Source of the DNA: JBBIKU01 sp037445245
GTDB taxonomy: Bacteria > Chloroflexota > Anaerolineae > Anaerolineales > Anaerolineaceae
DNA: 7,429 nt
Direction: 5' to 3'
Assembly: GCA_037445245.1 (NCBI GenBank)
Contig: JBBIKU010000117.1
Coordinates: 1-7,429, forward strand
Each line of letters opens with the position of its first letter. Positions within the stretch are counted from its first letter, which is position 1. Positions 1 to 6,868 of this stretch are shown in pieces. A program made the position numbers and the translations under genes. A model generated the notes under the pieces. That model was not told the origin of the DNA. It was given only the letters and a program-made list of their open reading frames with translations, and did no database searches.

Positions 1-32
1 CGAGACCGCGGGTTCGAATCCCGTCGCTCCCG
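1..32 (+). tRNA. 3' end of a tRNA gene (partial, isoacceptor not determined)
   Basis: The first bases hold a complete T arm: stem GCGGG (8-12), loop TTCGAAT (13-19) and stem CCCGT (20-24). The 3' half of the acceptor stem, CGCTCCC (25-31), and a G discriminator base (32) follow. The next bases are CAC, so the CCA tail is not encoded. The D arm and anticodon lie outside the window, so the amino acid cannot be read. A G at the discriminator position and similarity to the T-arm region of tRNA-Asp make Asp a possibility, but this is weak. The gene converges on the minus-strand gene cluster and shares the hairpin at 42-72 with it. Confidence 0.88.
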
Positions 33-41
33 CACCGCACA

Positions 42-72
42 AAAAAGCCTTTCACTTCAGGAAAGGCTTTTT
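42..72. terminator. Bidirectional intrinsic terminator between tRNA and gene cluster
   Basis: A 12-base-pair perfect stem, AAAAAGCCTTTC (42-53) with GAAAGGCTTTTT (61-72), encloses the 7-base loop ACTTCAG. Read on the plus strand, the hairpin ends in a T5 run just behind the tRNA. Read on the minus strand, it ends in a T6 run, 24 bases after the stop codon of the SrlD-like gene. The same element can therefore end both convergent transcripts. Confidence 0.85.
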
Positions 73-95
73 ACGTTCTAGTGTTCTGGTATTCG

Positions 96-878
96 TCAAT
101 CCATTTGTTGACCACCCGTAACGTTGATGGCTTGTCCGGTCATATAACTGGCTTGGTCCGAAGCCAGAAAAGTCACCACATTGGTCACGTCATCATATGT
201 ACAGCCGCGCTTCAACGGCACCTGATCAATGTACCGCTGGCGCACTTCGGCTTCGCTGATCCCCATATTTTTGGCATATTGCTTGTAGAGCGAATCAACC
301 CACAACGGGGAATCCAGCAAGTTACCCGGGCACACCGCGTTGACCCGCACCCCGAATTCAGCCAGCTCGAGCGCAATGCTCTGGGTAAGCCCCACACCGC
401 CAAACTTTGAGGCAGAATAAGCGGAATTTTTATAGCTGCCTTTCTTGCCAGATTTCGAATTGATTTGAATGATCACACCACTGCGCTGTGCTTTCATCAC
501 CCGGGCAGCATGTTTGGCGCACAAAAAATACCCGAACAAATTGACCGTCATCACCATCCGCCACTGTTCAGCCGGGAACTCGGTCAGCTCCCCCGCAATC
601 AGAATTCCTGCGTTGGCAACCAGAATGTCCAACCGTCCAAATTCAGCCACAGTCCGTTTGACCATGGCAGATACCTGATTTTCATCGCTCACATCGACTT
701 TGATCGCAAGTGAACGGCGGTCAGCAATGGCTGCCGCGGTATCCTTGGCGAGCTCTTCTTTAAGATCGGCGACAACCACATGACAACCTACTTCAGCCAG
801 TCGCAGTGAGATCGCTCTGCCCAATCCCTGTGCCCCGCCGGTTACTATGGCAATGCGATCTTGTAATAACTTTTCCAT
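96..878 (-). CDS. srlD: Sorbitol-6-phosphate 2-dehydrogenase-like SDR (SrlD type)
   Basis: The 260-residue product is a classical short-chain dehydrogenase. It has the TGGAQGLG cofactor loop (13-20), Asp38 at the end of strand 2 (favouring NAD over NADP), NAG (89-91), Asn113, and catalytic Ser141, Tyr154 and Lys158. Its C-terminal half closely follows Escherichia coli SrlD as I recall it: IIQINSKSGK, then KFGGVGLTQS, GNLL, a YIDQVPLKRGC stretch and a TGQAINVTGGQ ending. Length also agrees (SrlD is about 259 residues). SrlD oxidises D-sorbitol 6-phosphate to fructose 6-phosphate with NAD in the cytoplasm. The start is placed at ATG 878, which has GGAG (891-888) 9 bases upstream. The in-frame GTG at 893 would overlap that ribosome site. 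This is the last gene of the cluster, 22 bases after the phosphatase-like gene and just before the terminator. Substrate is inferred; related polyol or polyol-phosphate substrates remain possible. Confidence 0.85.
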   Translation of the reverse strand: MEKLLQDRIAIVTGGAQGLGRAISLRLAEVGCHVVVADLKEELAKDTAAAIADRRSLAIKVDVSDENQVSAMVKRTVAEFGRLDILVANAGILIAGELTEFPAEQWRMVMTVNLFGYFLCAKHAARVMKAQRSGVIIQINSKSGKKGSYKNSAYSASKFGGVGLTQSIALELAEFGVRVNAVCPGNLLDSPLWVDSLYKQYAKNMGISEAEVRQRYIDQVPLKRGCTYDDVTNVVTFLASDQASYMTGQAINVTGGQQMD

Positions 879-887
879 ACAAACACA

Positions 888-891
888 CTCC
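888..891 (-). promoter_or_regulatory. Ribosome binding site deciding the srlD-like start
   Basis: GGAG on the minus strand lies 9 bases before ATG 878 and within the short gap after the preceding stop codon (901-903). It overlaps the alternative GTG (893-891), so it supports the ATG start and a 260-residue product. Confidence 0.6.
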
Positions 892-900
892 ACACAAAAT

Positions 901-2118
901 TTAACTAGTGAGATGGATCAAGCCACGCTTACCATTGATCATCCAATCTGGCTCAAACGACGAAAGCCACTCTGCCTGCCCGGGCTGTAACCCCACGATC
1001 AATTCCCCCTTGAGCGTTCGCAATACTGCGAATGGTCGAGGGAAGCTCGCCGCGGCGATTTCCAAAGGTGTCGTAGCATCCCAATGGCGGTCATCCAATA
1101 GTCGACGGTAATTAACGTCACCCTTGATCAGCGTCAAATCTGACTCAACGAACTCGTCTCGCAGATGCGAGGGCATTTGCCGATACATCCGCCAACCGGT
1201 CCAGAACGGATCTGTTTTGAGCACAAGACGGCTATCCGCAAGATGACATTCGAGGCGTTGTGCCAGCTTCGAGGCGGCGCGGCTGTCGGCAGCCAGCAAT
1301 ATCGCCAGGGTTTCACCGACATCCTGCGGCATGACATCCGAGACGAAAAATGGCTGGTTCTTGAGGTGAAGAATCACACGTTGAACCCAGCCATACTCCA
1401 GAACATGGTCTGCCAGCGCCAGGTCGAAAAGCAGGTCAAAGCCGACGTTATCACAGATGAAATCCAATCGCCTGACACCAGCGGACAAAATGCTGCGGAT
1501 TTGCGGGGTGTGATCAATCAGTATCCACCGGCGCTCTTCTTCGGTGGCTGCGCCGCTGGCTGCCGGAACCTGAATAGTGATATTGCTCAAATCGTTGCGG
1601 TTTCCCCATAATGCCGAGTGCAACAGAATGTCAAACCTGCCTTCCGGAGCATTCTCGGTGATGCTTTTCCAAAGATGAGCAAATTGCGCACAATCCTGCT
1701 CAATTTGTGCACGCTTTTGAACGCCGAACGGATTGATGCCCTGCCAGGCACCGGGCTGGAAATAACAAACCGCCTCAAGCAAACGCCGATAGAAGAATGC
1801 TTCCGCGAAATACCAGGGAGCGTCCAGCCAGGGCGCCCCGCCAAGAAAAGCCAGCGCCCGGTTCCAGTCATCAACGTCCGGGGCGTCTTCCTGCAAGAAG
1901 TGCATTGGCTGACCAGCAATTTCGATGCGGTACTGCTCCAAAGCCGCAATAATTTCGGTGGGGTAAGCGTTATTTTCCTGAACCTGCCGGATAAGAAAGG
2001 GCTTCCGCTCAACAATGGTACTCCGGGCAAAAGAACCCTCTTCCGACGTCATCAACGGAGGGGGCAAGCCGTCGCCATCCAGCGGCGGTGAATTGGGGTT
2101 GAACGAATTAATTTTCAT
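901..2118 (-). CDS. DUF89/ARMT1-family metal-dependent phosphatase
   Basis: This 405-residue protein carries the landmarks of the DUF89 (ARMT1-like, subfamily III) damage-control phosphatases. Seen in order: GSFARSTI (28-35), LWGNRNDLS (170-178), the metal-site DNVGFDLLFDLALAD (223-237), PFFVSD (256-261), KTDPFW (301-306), the KGDVNYRRLLDDRHW block (332-346), LRTLK (366-370), VGLQPGQ (375-381) and NGKRG (395-399). Human ARMT1 (C6orf211) and yeast YMR027W share this pattern. The yeast protein is reported to hydrolyse fructose 1-phosphate and other sugar phosphates. A methyltransferase role proposed for human ARMT1 is contested. Asp223, Asn224 and Asp261 are the likely metal ligands. It has no signal peptide or membrane segment, so it is cytosolic. 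It sits 10 bases after the SorE-like gene and before the SrlD-like gene, fitting a role in removing or routing hexose or hexitol phosphates. The ribosome site is weak (GAAG), so translational coupling is likely. Family confidence is high; substrate is inferred. Confidence 0.87.
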   Translation of the reverse strand: MKINSFNPNSPPLDGDGLPPPLMTSEEGSFARSTIVERKPFLIRQVQENNAYPTEIIAALEQYRIEIAGQPMHFLQEDAPDVDDWNRALAFLGGAPWLDAPWYFAEAFFYRRLLEAVCYFQPGAWQGINPFGVQKRAQIEQDCAQFAHLWKSITENAPEGRFDILLHSALWGNRNDLSNITIQVPAASGAATEEERRWILIDHTPQIRSILSAGVRRLDFICDNVGFDLLFDLALADHVLEYGWVQRVILHLKNQPFFVSDVMPQDVGETLAILLAADSRAASKLAQRLECHLADSRLVLKTDPFWTGWRMYRQMPSHLRDEFVESDLTLIKGDVNYRRLLDDRHWDATTPLEIAAASFPRPFAVLRTLKGELIVGLQPGQAEWLSSFEPDWMINGKRGLIHLTS

Positions 2119-2128
2119 GCGGCTATCT

Positions 2129-3838
2129 TCAGGGCAGTAGAAGGTTTAATAATTCCTGTTCGGCTTCATTGTTCCACTCCCTGCCGTTGTGCAATCTTTC
2201 GAATACCGATGACAGGCGCTCCTTCAGATCAGGTAATGCCGTAAGGGGGAAGTCTTTGATATGGGGATAAATGACGACTTTGCCCGGCAGGCTGGCATCT
2301 TTGACCGCCTGCAAGCCGTCGCGGGCAGCGCTCAACGAACCAACTGCCGCAACAGACCGGTTGGTCGTCAGTTCACCCGCCTCCACACGCTGGAGCGTTA
2401 TTTGCATATCACTCATAATCGACCCCGAATGACCGATGACATGCACGCCTTTCAAATAGGCATCGGATAAATCCAGCTCGACCATCGTGCCGCGAGCAAC
2501 CCCAGCGAACACGTTCACCGTCCCCCCCACCGCGACGTGCGATGCGGCATCAGCAATCACTGCCGCTGCTGGCACCAGCACCACGGCATCATCGAAACCC
2601 GTGGCGAAAAAGCGCGCCATCCCCCTTTGGTAGGATTCTTGATTGGTCGGATTCAGGCAAATAAATTCAATACCACGGGCAGCCGCTTCAGCGCTGAATG
2701 TGACGCACATTTCTTCCAAACGCATATCACTGATATCGGTGCACACGATCACCGAAGGTGGGTCGGGAAATTGAATCGCGTGTTGAACATGCATCCGCCC
2801 AACCGGTCCTCCGGCGCCCACAAACCAAGCGCAACCACCGGGTTTGAGCGCCGAACGCACCGGCTGATCGCTGAAGGCACGCGCAATATCGGCATGCGTA
2901 CCACCGGTCACAACCCAGCGGTCATAGTGAACGCGCCCCACATCAAGCGAAATCCGGCGCGGCAGCGCTGTTTGAGCAACGATTGCCAGCACCCCGAAAG
3001 GTGCAAGATGCGGACAGGCTGCCTCAATTCGCTCAGGGTTGGCGCCTAAAATGACAATATCATCTATTGCCGCGACCGGTGGTCGAGAAAGCTCGACCGC
3101 CTCAAACACATTGACGCCCAACCCGCCAGCGCGATTTTTCAGCCATTCGGCAAACGGTGATGGCACATCAGTCAGGAGGAGGTTTTGCGGATGGAAGTTT
3201 TCGTCAAAACCTGTGCCCACGGTATAGTCCCGTTGGTCGCCGGTGCCAATAATCCACAGGGTGCCGCCCGGTTTGATCATCGTTCGGTATTCCAAACGGT
3301 AAGCAGCCACTACACACGCCCAGGGCTCAATCAAAGCAACCTCGGCGTAGCCCATATCTGGATGCACCGGGATAAGGTTGTTACCCCGGTCGCTGTTCAT
3401 GATCCGTTGATCAATTACCGCATACTGTGACAATCCGCCCTGAAACACATAACCGTACGCCATCCCGACGCCGTTGACGTAGATATCGGTCTCCAGTGTC
3501 AGGCGGTCGCCAATTTTATAGTCATTTTTAAGCTGCTCGCCGACCCCAACCACGGTCATAGCAACTTCATGTCCCAGCACCACGGGCTCTTTCTTCATAT
3601 CGCGTTGGATGCGGGGATGATTCTCACCCTGTGTGATCACCTTGATATCCGAAAAACACAACCCGCAGGCATCGTGACGGATGAGCAATTGGTCCTGCCC
3701 AAATTCAGGCATGGGTTGTTGATTCGGTTTGCCATCTTCTCCCATATTCTCTAAACCGGCGCCGTACAGATTCCATAACCAGTTGTGCTTAGGAAGCGGA
3801 CTTTGCGCTTTGCGGTAGGTACTCAATTTGTCGTTCAT
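2129..3838 (-). CDS. SorE-like zinc-dependent medium-chain dehydrogenase with duplicated Rossmann domain
   Basis: This 569-residue protein belongs to the medium-chain (alcohol/sorbitol) dehydrogenase superfamily. The N-terminal GroES-like domain (about 20-185) has the catalytic-zinc ligands Cys61 (CGLCFSD), His90-Glu91 (LGHE) and Glu171 (IEPWAC). The four-Cys structural zinc loop is absent, since there is no Cys between residues 62 and 173. Two Rossmann-like units follow. The first (about 188-317) starts KPGGTLWIIGTG but lacks a GxGxxG loop. The second (about 331-478) has KPGGCAWFVGAGGPVG and TDISDMRLEEM, and resembles L-sorbose-1-phosphate reductase SorE, which reduces sorbose 1-phosphate to sorbitol 6-phosphate. 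SorE is about 410 residues, so this protein is roughly 150 longer, mostly through the extra unit. The start ATG 3838 has GGAG (3848-3845) 6 bases upstream. It is the first gene of module 2, behind a likely promoter, and a SrlD-like gene follows downstream. That pairing supports ketose/hexitol-phosphate chemistry; exact substrate is inferred. Confidence 0.8.
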   Translation of the reverse strand: MNDKLSTYRKAQSPLPKHNWLWNLYGAGLENMGEDGKPNQQPMPEFGQDQLLIRHDACGLCFSDIKVITQGENHPRIQRDMKKEPVVLGHEVAMTVVGVGEQLKNDYKIGDRLTLETDIYVNGVGMAYGYVFQGGLSQYAVIDQRIMNSDRGNNLIPVHPDMGYAEVALIEPWACVVAAYRLEYRTMIKPGGTLWIIGTGDQRDYTVGTGFDENFHPQNLLLTDVPSPFAEWLKNRAGGLGVNVFEAVELSRPPVAAIDDIVILGANPERIEAACPHLAPFGVLAIVAQTALPRRISLDVGRVHYDRWVVTGGTHADIARAFSDQPVRSALKPGGCAWFVGAGGPVGRMHVQHAIQFPDPPSVIVCTDISDMRLEEMCVTFSAEAAARGIEFICLNPTNQESYQRGMARFFATGFDDAVVLVPAAAVIADAASHVAVGGTVNVFAGVARGTMVELDLSDAYLKGVHVIGHSGSIMSDMQITLQRVEAGELTTNRSVAAVGSLSAARDGLQAVKDASLPGKVVIYPHIKDFPLTALPDLKERLSSVFERLHNGREWNNEAEQELLNLLLP

Positions 3839-3859
3839 TCATCTCTCCACGGTACACCG

Positions 3860-3888
3860 ATAATATCTGGAATTAACCATTTTTTCAA
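3860..3888 (-). promoter_or_regulatory. Probable sigma70-type promoter for module 2
   Basis: On the minus strand, TTGAAA (3888-3883) and TATTAT (3865-3860) are separated by exactly 17 bases. Each hexamer differs from the consensus at one position. The element lies in the only gap of note in the cluster (52 bases, AT-rich) and begins just after the E2 stop codon. Transcription would begin near 3853, leaving a leader of about 15 bases that contains the GGAG ribosome site of the SorE-like gene. No terminator hairpin is seen between the E2 gene and this promoter, so read-through from module 1 is also expected. Confidence 0.62.
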
Positions 3889-3890
3889 AC

Positions 3891-5120
3891 TTAGAGCAGC
3901 ATGGTACAGGGCTGCTCAATCAGCATGGTAACATGCCGCAAAAAAGCGGCTGCGGTGAAACTGTCGATCACCCGCTGGTCATAGGTGAGCGTCAGGTGTA
4001 CAGTGGGTTTTAGCATCAATTCGCCGTCGAAACCCACCGGGCGTTCTTTGATCGCCCCGACTGCAAGTATACAAGATTGAGGGGGAATAACAGTTGGCTG
4101 GTACCGATCGACGCCGAACATTCCCAGGTTGGCAATATGAAGGGCAGCATCCAACGTGTCTTCCACTGCAAGCAAGCCCTGGCTCGCCTCGGTTGCCAAC
4201 CGCGCCCTCTCGGCAGCGATCTGCGATAAGGTCATCTGCGCCGGGGCGCGCAAAACCATTGTTGCCATTCCTTTGTCAGTGGCGATTGTTAGCCCGATCT
4301 TGATCTCAGAGTTTAAGTGTACCTGCTCGTCAAACCAGACGGCGTTCATACCCGGATACGCTTGCAGAGCAGAAGCGGCGATCTTTATCAGGATATCGTC
4401 GAAAGCGAGCCGAACCCCGCTTCGATCTCGAACATACCCGCCCAATCTCCGTTTCAGATCGAGCAGGGCATCAGCAATGATCTCTACCGATAAACTAGAA
4501 AATTGCATGCTGGTATAACTTTCCGGTTTTTGCTTTTTCCCCAATCGACCGACAGCGGTTAATTTTAATCCACGACCATTCTCCGTCACGCTTCGAGATG
4601 TCACTGCCTCCAGGATGTCTTTCTCCACCACTCGCCCACCAGGACCCCTGCCGGGGAAAAGTGAGTCGGCATCGATATCGTGCCGTTTGGCGACGCGGCG
4701 CGCTCGCCAGGAAACAGGGACCTTATCATCTTGCTCAGCTTTCGAAGGAGATAACGGCGCAGCCGCCACCGATTGTGCTTGTGGCACATGGCAACCGGGA
4801 TGATCTCCCTCGAGGGTGATGCGATGTGCCTGTGAACGATTTTCCGCAAGCGCTGGCAAGTCATCCGCTTTAGCTTCTCCATCAGTTGAACGCAGCCGCG
4901 CCACAACAGCGCCCACCGGGACGGTCGCCCCTTCTCCGGCAACAATCTCGTACAAAATCCCTGTGGTGGTTGCCTCAACTTCGAGCGTCACCTTATCCGT
5001 CTCGACCTCGAATAATGCTTCACCAGCGCGAATCGAGTCGCCCGGGCTTTTAAGCCAACGCACAAGCGTGCCTTCCTCCATCGTTAAGCCCAACTTGGGC
5101 ATAATCACATCAACTGCCAT
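3891..5120 (-). CDS. Dihydrolipoamide acyltransferase (E2)-like protein with altered active site
   Basis: This 409-residue protein has E2 architecture. An N-terminal lipoyl domain (about 1-77) carries the lipoylation Lys43 in the ETDKV motif. A linker follows (78-133), then a peripheral subunit-binding domain (about 136-172, with RARRVAKRHDID and GRGPGGRVVEKDI). After a second linker comes a 2-oxoacid acyltransferase catalytic domain (about 205-405). In normal E2 proteins the catalytic motif is DHRxxDG; here it reads DQRVIDS, with Gln382 in place of His and Ser387 in place of Gly. The conserved Ser of the TISNLG motif is Ala330 (HIANLG), exactly 52 residues before Gln382. The codons are GCC and CAG, clearly read on the minus strand. 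Such an E2 would carry the lipoyl arm and bind E1/E3 but should transfer acyl groups poorly. It may act like mammalian E3-binding protein (protein X), which also lacks this His. The start ATG 5120 lies 10 bases after the SDR stop. It is the last gene of module 1. Confidence 0.85.
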   Translation of the reverse strand: MAVDVIMPKLGLTMEEGTLVRWLKSPGDSIRAGEALFEVETDKVTLEVEATTTGILYEIVAGEGATVPVGAVVARLRSTDGEAKADDLPALAENRSQAHRITLEGDHPGCHVPQAQSVAAAPLSPSKAEQDDKVPVSWRARRVAKRHDIDADSLFPGRGPGGRVVEKDILEAVTSRSVTENGRGLKLTAVGRLGKKQKPESYTSMQFSSLSVEIIADALLDLKRRLGGYVRDRSGVRLAFDDILIKIAASALQAYPGMNAVWFDEQVHLNSEIKIGLTIATDKGMATMVLRAPAQMTLSQIAAERARLATEASQGLLAVEDTLDAALHIANLGMFGVDRYQPTVIPPQSCILAVGAIKERPVGFDGELMLKPTVHLTLTYDQRVIDSFTAAAFLRHVTMLIEQPCTMLL

Positions 5121-5130
5121 TCAACACCTG

Positions 5131-5877
5131 TCAATCCATCAAAAAACCGCCGTTGACATCCAGCACTTCGCCGGTGATGAAGCTAGCTGCATCGGATGCC
5201 AGAAACACCGCCGCGGCAGCCACATCGTCCGGCATTCCCAGCCGCCCAATCGGAATGCTCTTCAACAGCGTTTCCCGCTTATCGACTGTCCAACCGCAAG
5301 TCATCTCGGTTTCAATTGTGGCAGGCGCGATGGCGTTGACGGTGATGCCATCCGCAGCATACCGGCGTGCCAAACACCAGGTCAACGCCAGCAAACCGGC
5401 TTTGGACGCAGCGTAATGAGCGCCAACCATCACACCACCCATTTTTGCCGCAACCGAAGAGATGTTGATGATCCGCCCGTAACGGCGTTCTTTCATGTGC
5501 TTGATCACCCCCTGACTGCACAAAAACGCGCCTTTGAGATTAATCGCCATAACCCGCTCCCACTCGGATTCATCAATGTCTTCAAAAGCAGTAAGGGGAC
5601 AGATGCCGGCATTGTTCACCAGCACATCGATTCGCCCGTAGACTGTCAGAGCCTGATGGAGCATGGCATCAACGCTGTTGGTGTCCGCAACATCCACCCA
5701 CACCGGCAAACCGCCGCTACCGGTTTCAATCAGCCGTACGGCGGTCTCATTCGCCGCAGCTTCATCCACATCGGCGACAACCACCCGACAACCCAGCCTG
5801 GCGAAAGCCCGGCAAATTGCTGCTCCGATCCCCTTTGCGCCGCCAGTGACAATGACCACTCGTTCGGCATCTGGCAT
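5131..5877 (-). CDS. FabG-like short-chain dehydrogenase/reductase
   Basis: This 248-residue protein is a complete classical SDR. It has the cofactor loop TGGAKGIG (11-18), Asp36 after strand 2 (favours NAD), NNAG (88-91), Asn113, Ser141, Tyr155 and Lys159, and the usual C-terminal DVNGGFLMD. The spacing from Ser to Tyr is 14 residues, one more than in Escherichia coli FabG. It has no membrane segment. It lies between the E1 beta and E2 genes with 10-base gaps on both sides and a good ribosome site (GAGGTGG, 3 bases before the ATG), so it is co-expressed with the complex. Possible roles are oxidation of an alcohol or polyol to the keto substrate of the E1 enzyme (for example a diacetyl/acetoin or butanediol reductase), or a step specific to the sugar pathway. 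The sequence alone does not fix the substrate. It is not a close copy of the SrlD-like SDR at the end of the cluster. Confidence 0.87.
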   Translation of the reverse strand: MPDAERVVIVTGGAKGIGAAICRAFARLGCRVVVADVDEAAANETAVRLIETGSGGLPVWVDVADTNSVDAMLHQALTVYGRIDVLVNNAGICPLTAFEDIDESEWERVMAINLKGAFLCSQGVIKHMKERRYGRIINISSVAAKMGGVMVGAHYAASKAGLLALTWCLARRYAADGITVNAIAPATIETEMTCGWTVDKRETLLKSIPIGRLGMPDDVAAAAVFLASDAASFITGEVLDVNGGFLMD

Positions 5878-5887
5878 GAACCACCTC

Positions 5888-6868
5888 TCAGTAGACTACC
5901 GATTTTACCGCCACGATGATATCTTCTTCTTTTGGCAGCGCCTCCAGCTCCAGCTCCCCGGCGTAAGGAATGGGTACATCCTCGGTAGTGACGCGTTGGA
6001 TAGGGGCATCCAGAAAATCATACGCCGCTTCTTGAATCTGTGCCGCTACTTCAGAAGCAAAACCGCCAGTGCGCACCCCCTCGCTGACCACGATCAACCT
6101 GCCCGTTTTTTTAACCGATTCCACAATCGTAGTCACATCCAACGGTTTGATGGTGCGAGGATCGATCACCTCAGCTTCAATACCGTCCAACGCCAGTTTT
6201 TCAGCCGCTGCCAACGCAAAGTGAACCATCCGAGAATTGGCAACGATGGTGGCATCCCCGCCATGTCGCTTTACTTCCGCGGCACCGATTGGGATTAGGT
6301 ACTCCTCCTCGGGAACTTTTCCCTTTACACCGTATAAAAGTTTATGCTCGATGAAAACTACCGGATTGTCGTTTCGGATTGCCGATTTAAGCAACCCTTT
6401 AGCATCATACGGATCGGAGGGCTGCACCACCAACAAACCGGGCACGTGGGCAAACCACATTTCAAGGCTCTGTGAATGCTGAGCAGCGTTGCCACGTCCG
6501 CCGCCCCCCTGGGTTCGAAGCACCATCGGAACACTGGCTTTGCCGCCAAACATGTAGCGTAATTTGGCAGCCTGGTTGACCATCTGATCCATGACCAGTG
6601 TGGCAAAATCGATATATAAAATTTCTACCACCGGTCTTAAACCGGTCAATGCAGCGCCGACGCCAATGCCTGTAAAACCCGCTTCCGCAATAGGCGTATC
6701 ACGCACTCGCATTTCTCCAAATCTTTCGTACAAACCCCGCGTCACTTGAAAAGGACCGCCGTACTGCCCAACATCTTCACCCAATACAAATACACTCGGA
6801 TCGCGTTCCATTTCTTCGTGCAGAGCTTCGTTCAAAGCATCCCGATAGGTCAGCTCACGCACCATCAT
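5888..6868 (-). CDS. 2-oxoacid/acetoin dehydrogenase E1 component, beta subunit
   Basis: This 326-residue protein matches the E1 beta (transketolase-like, AcoB/PdhB) family in full length. Visible landmarks are LGEDVGQYGG (29-38), the DTPIAEAGFTG segment (57-67) with Glu62 that activates the thiamine ring, DFATLVMDQMVNQAAK (87-102), and GGGGRGNAAQHSQSLE (121-136) with His131 as the active-site His. The transketolase C-terminal domain follows (about 200-320, with VIDPRTIKPLD and EG..TGG). With E1 alpha it forms an alpha2beta2 thiamine-diphosphate enzyme. That enzyme decarboxylates a 2-oxoacid, or cleaves acetoin, and passes the acyl unit to the lipoyl arm of E2. Its ATG overlaps the E1 alpha stop codon by 4 bases (ATGA, 6868-6865), which indicates translational coupling. 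A second ATG follows directly (6865-6863). Since GGAGG ends only 2 bases before the first ATG, the second may be the main start. Acetoin, pyruvate and branched-chain substrates cannot be told apart here. Confidence 0.92.
   Translation of the reverse strand: MMVRELTYRDALNEALHEEMERDPSVFVLGEDVGQYGGPFQVTRGLYERFGEMRVRDTPIAEAGFTGIGVGAALTGLRPVVEILYIDFATLVMDQMVNQAAKLRYMFGGKASVPMVLRTQGGGGRGNAAQHSQSLEMWFAHVPGLLVVQPSDPYDAKGLLKSAIRNDNPVVFIEHKLLYGVKGKVPEEEYLIPIGAAEVKRHGGDATIVANSRMVHFALAAAEKLALDGIEAEVIDPRTIKPLDVTTIVESVKKTGRLIVVSEGVRTGGFASEVAAQIQEAAYDFLDAPIQRVTTEDVPIPYAGELELEALPKEEDIIVAVKSVVY

Noticed and set aside
1587..2091. Overlapping open frames on both strands inside the DUF89 gene
   Set aside because: The DUF89 frame carries family motifs from end to end; the others show none and have no ribosome site of note.
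3891..4000. Frameshift or sequencing error as the explanation for the missing E2 His
   Set aside because: The frame continues normally on both sides of Gln382 to the expected C terminus, and the independent loss of the Ser 52 residues earlier argues against a single base error. One substitution at the His codon cannot be excluded without reads.
5131..5877. The two SDR genes as a recent duplication
   Set aside because: They share only the family motifs. The downstream one has SrlD-specific stretches (QINSKSG, KFGGVGLTQS, VPLKRGC) that the upstream one lacks, so they are distinct lineages.
4816..5919. Long 367-codon plus-strand open frame across the E2/SDR junction
   Set aside because: It lies antisense to two clear family members (E2 and SDR), crosses their boundary, and its translation is rich in His, Arg, Ser and Pro with no recognisable domain. 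It is a shadow of the minus-strand codon pattern.
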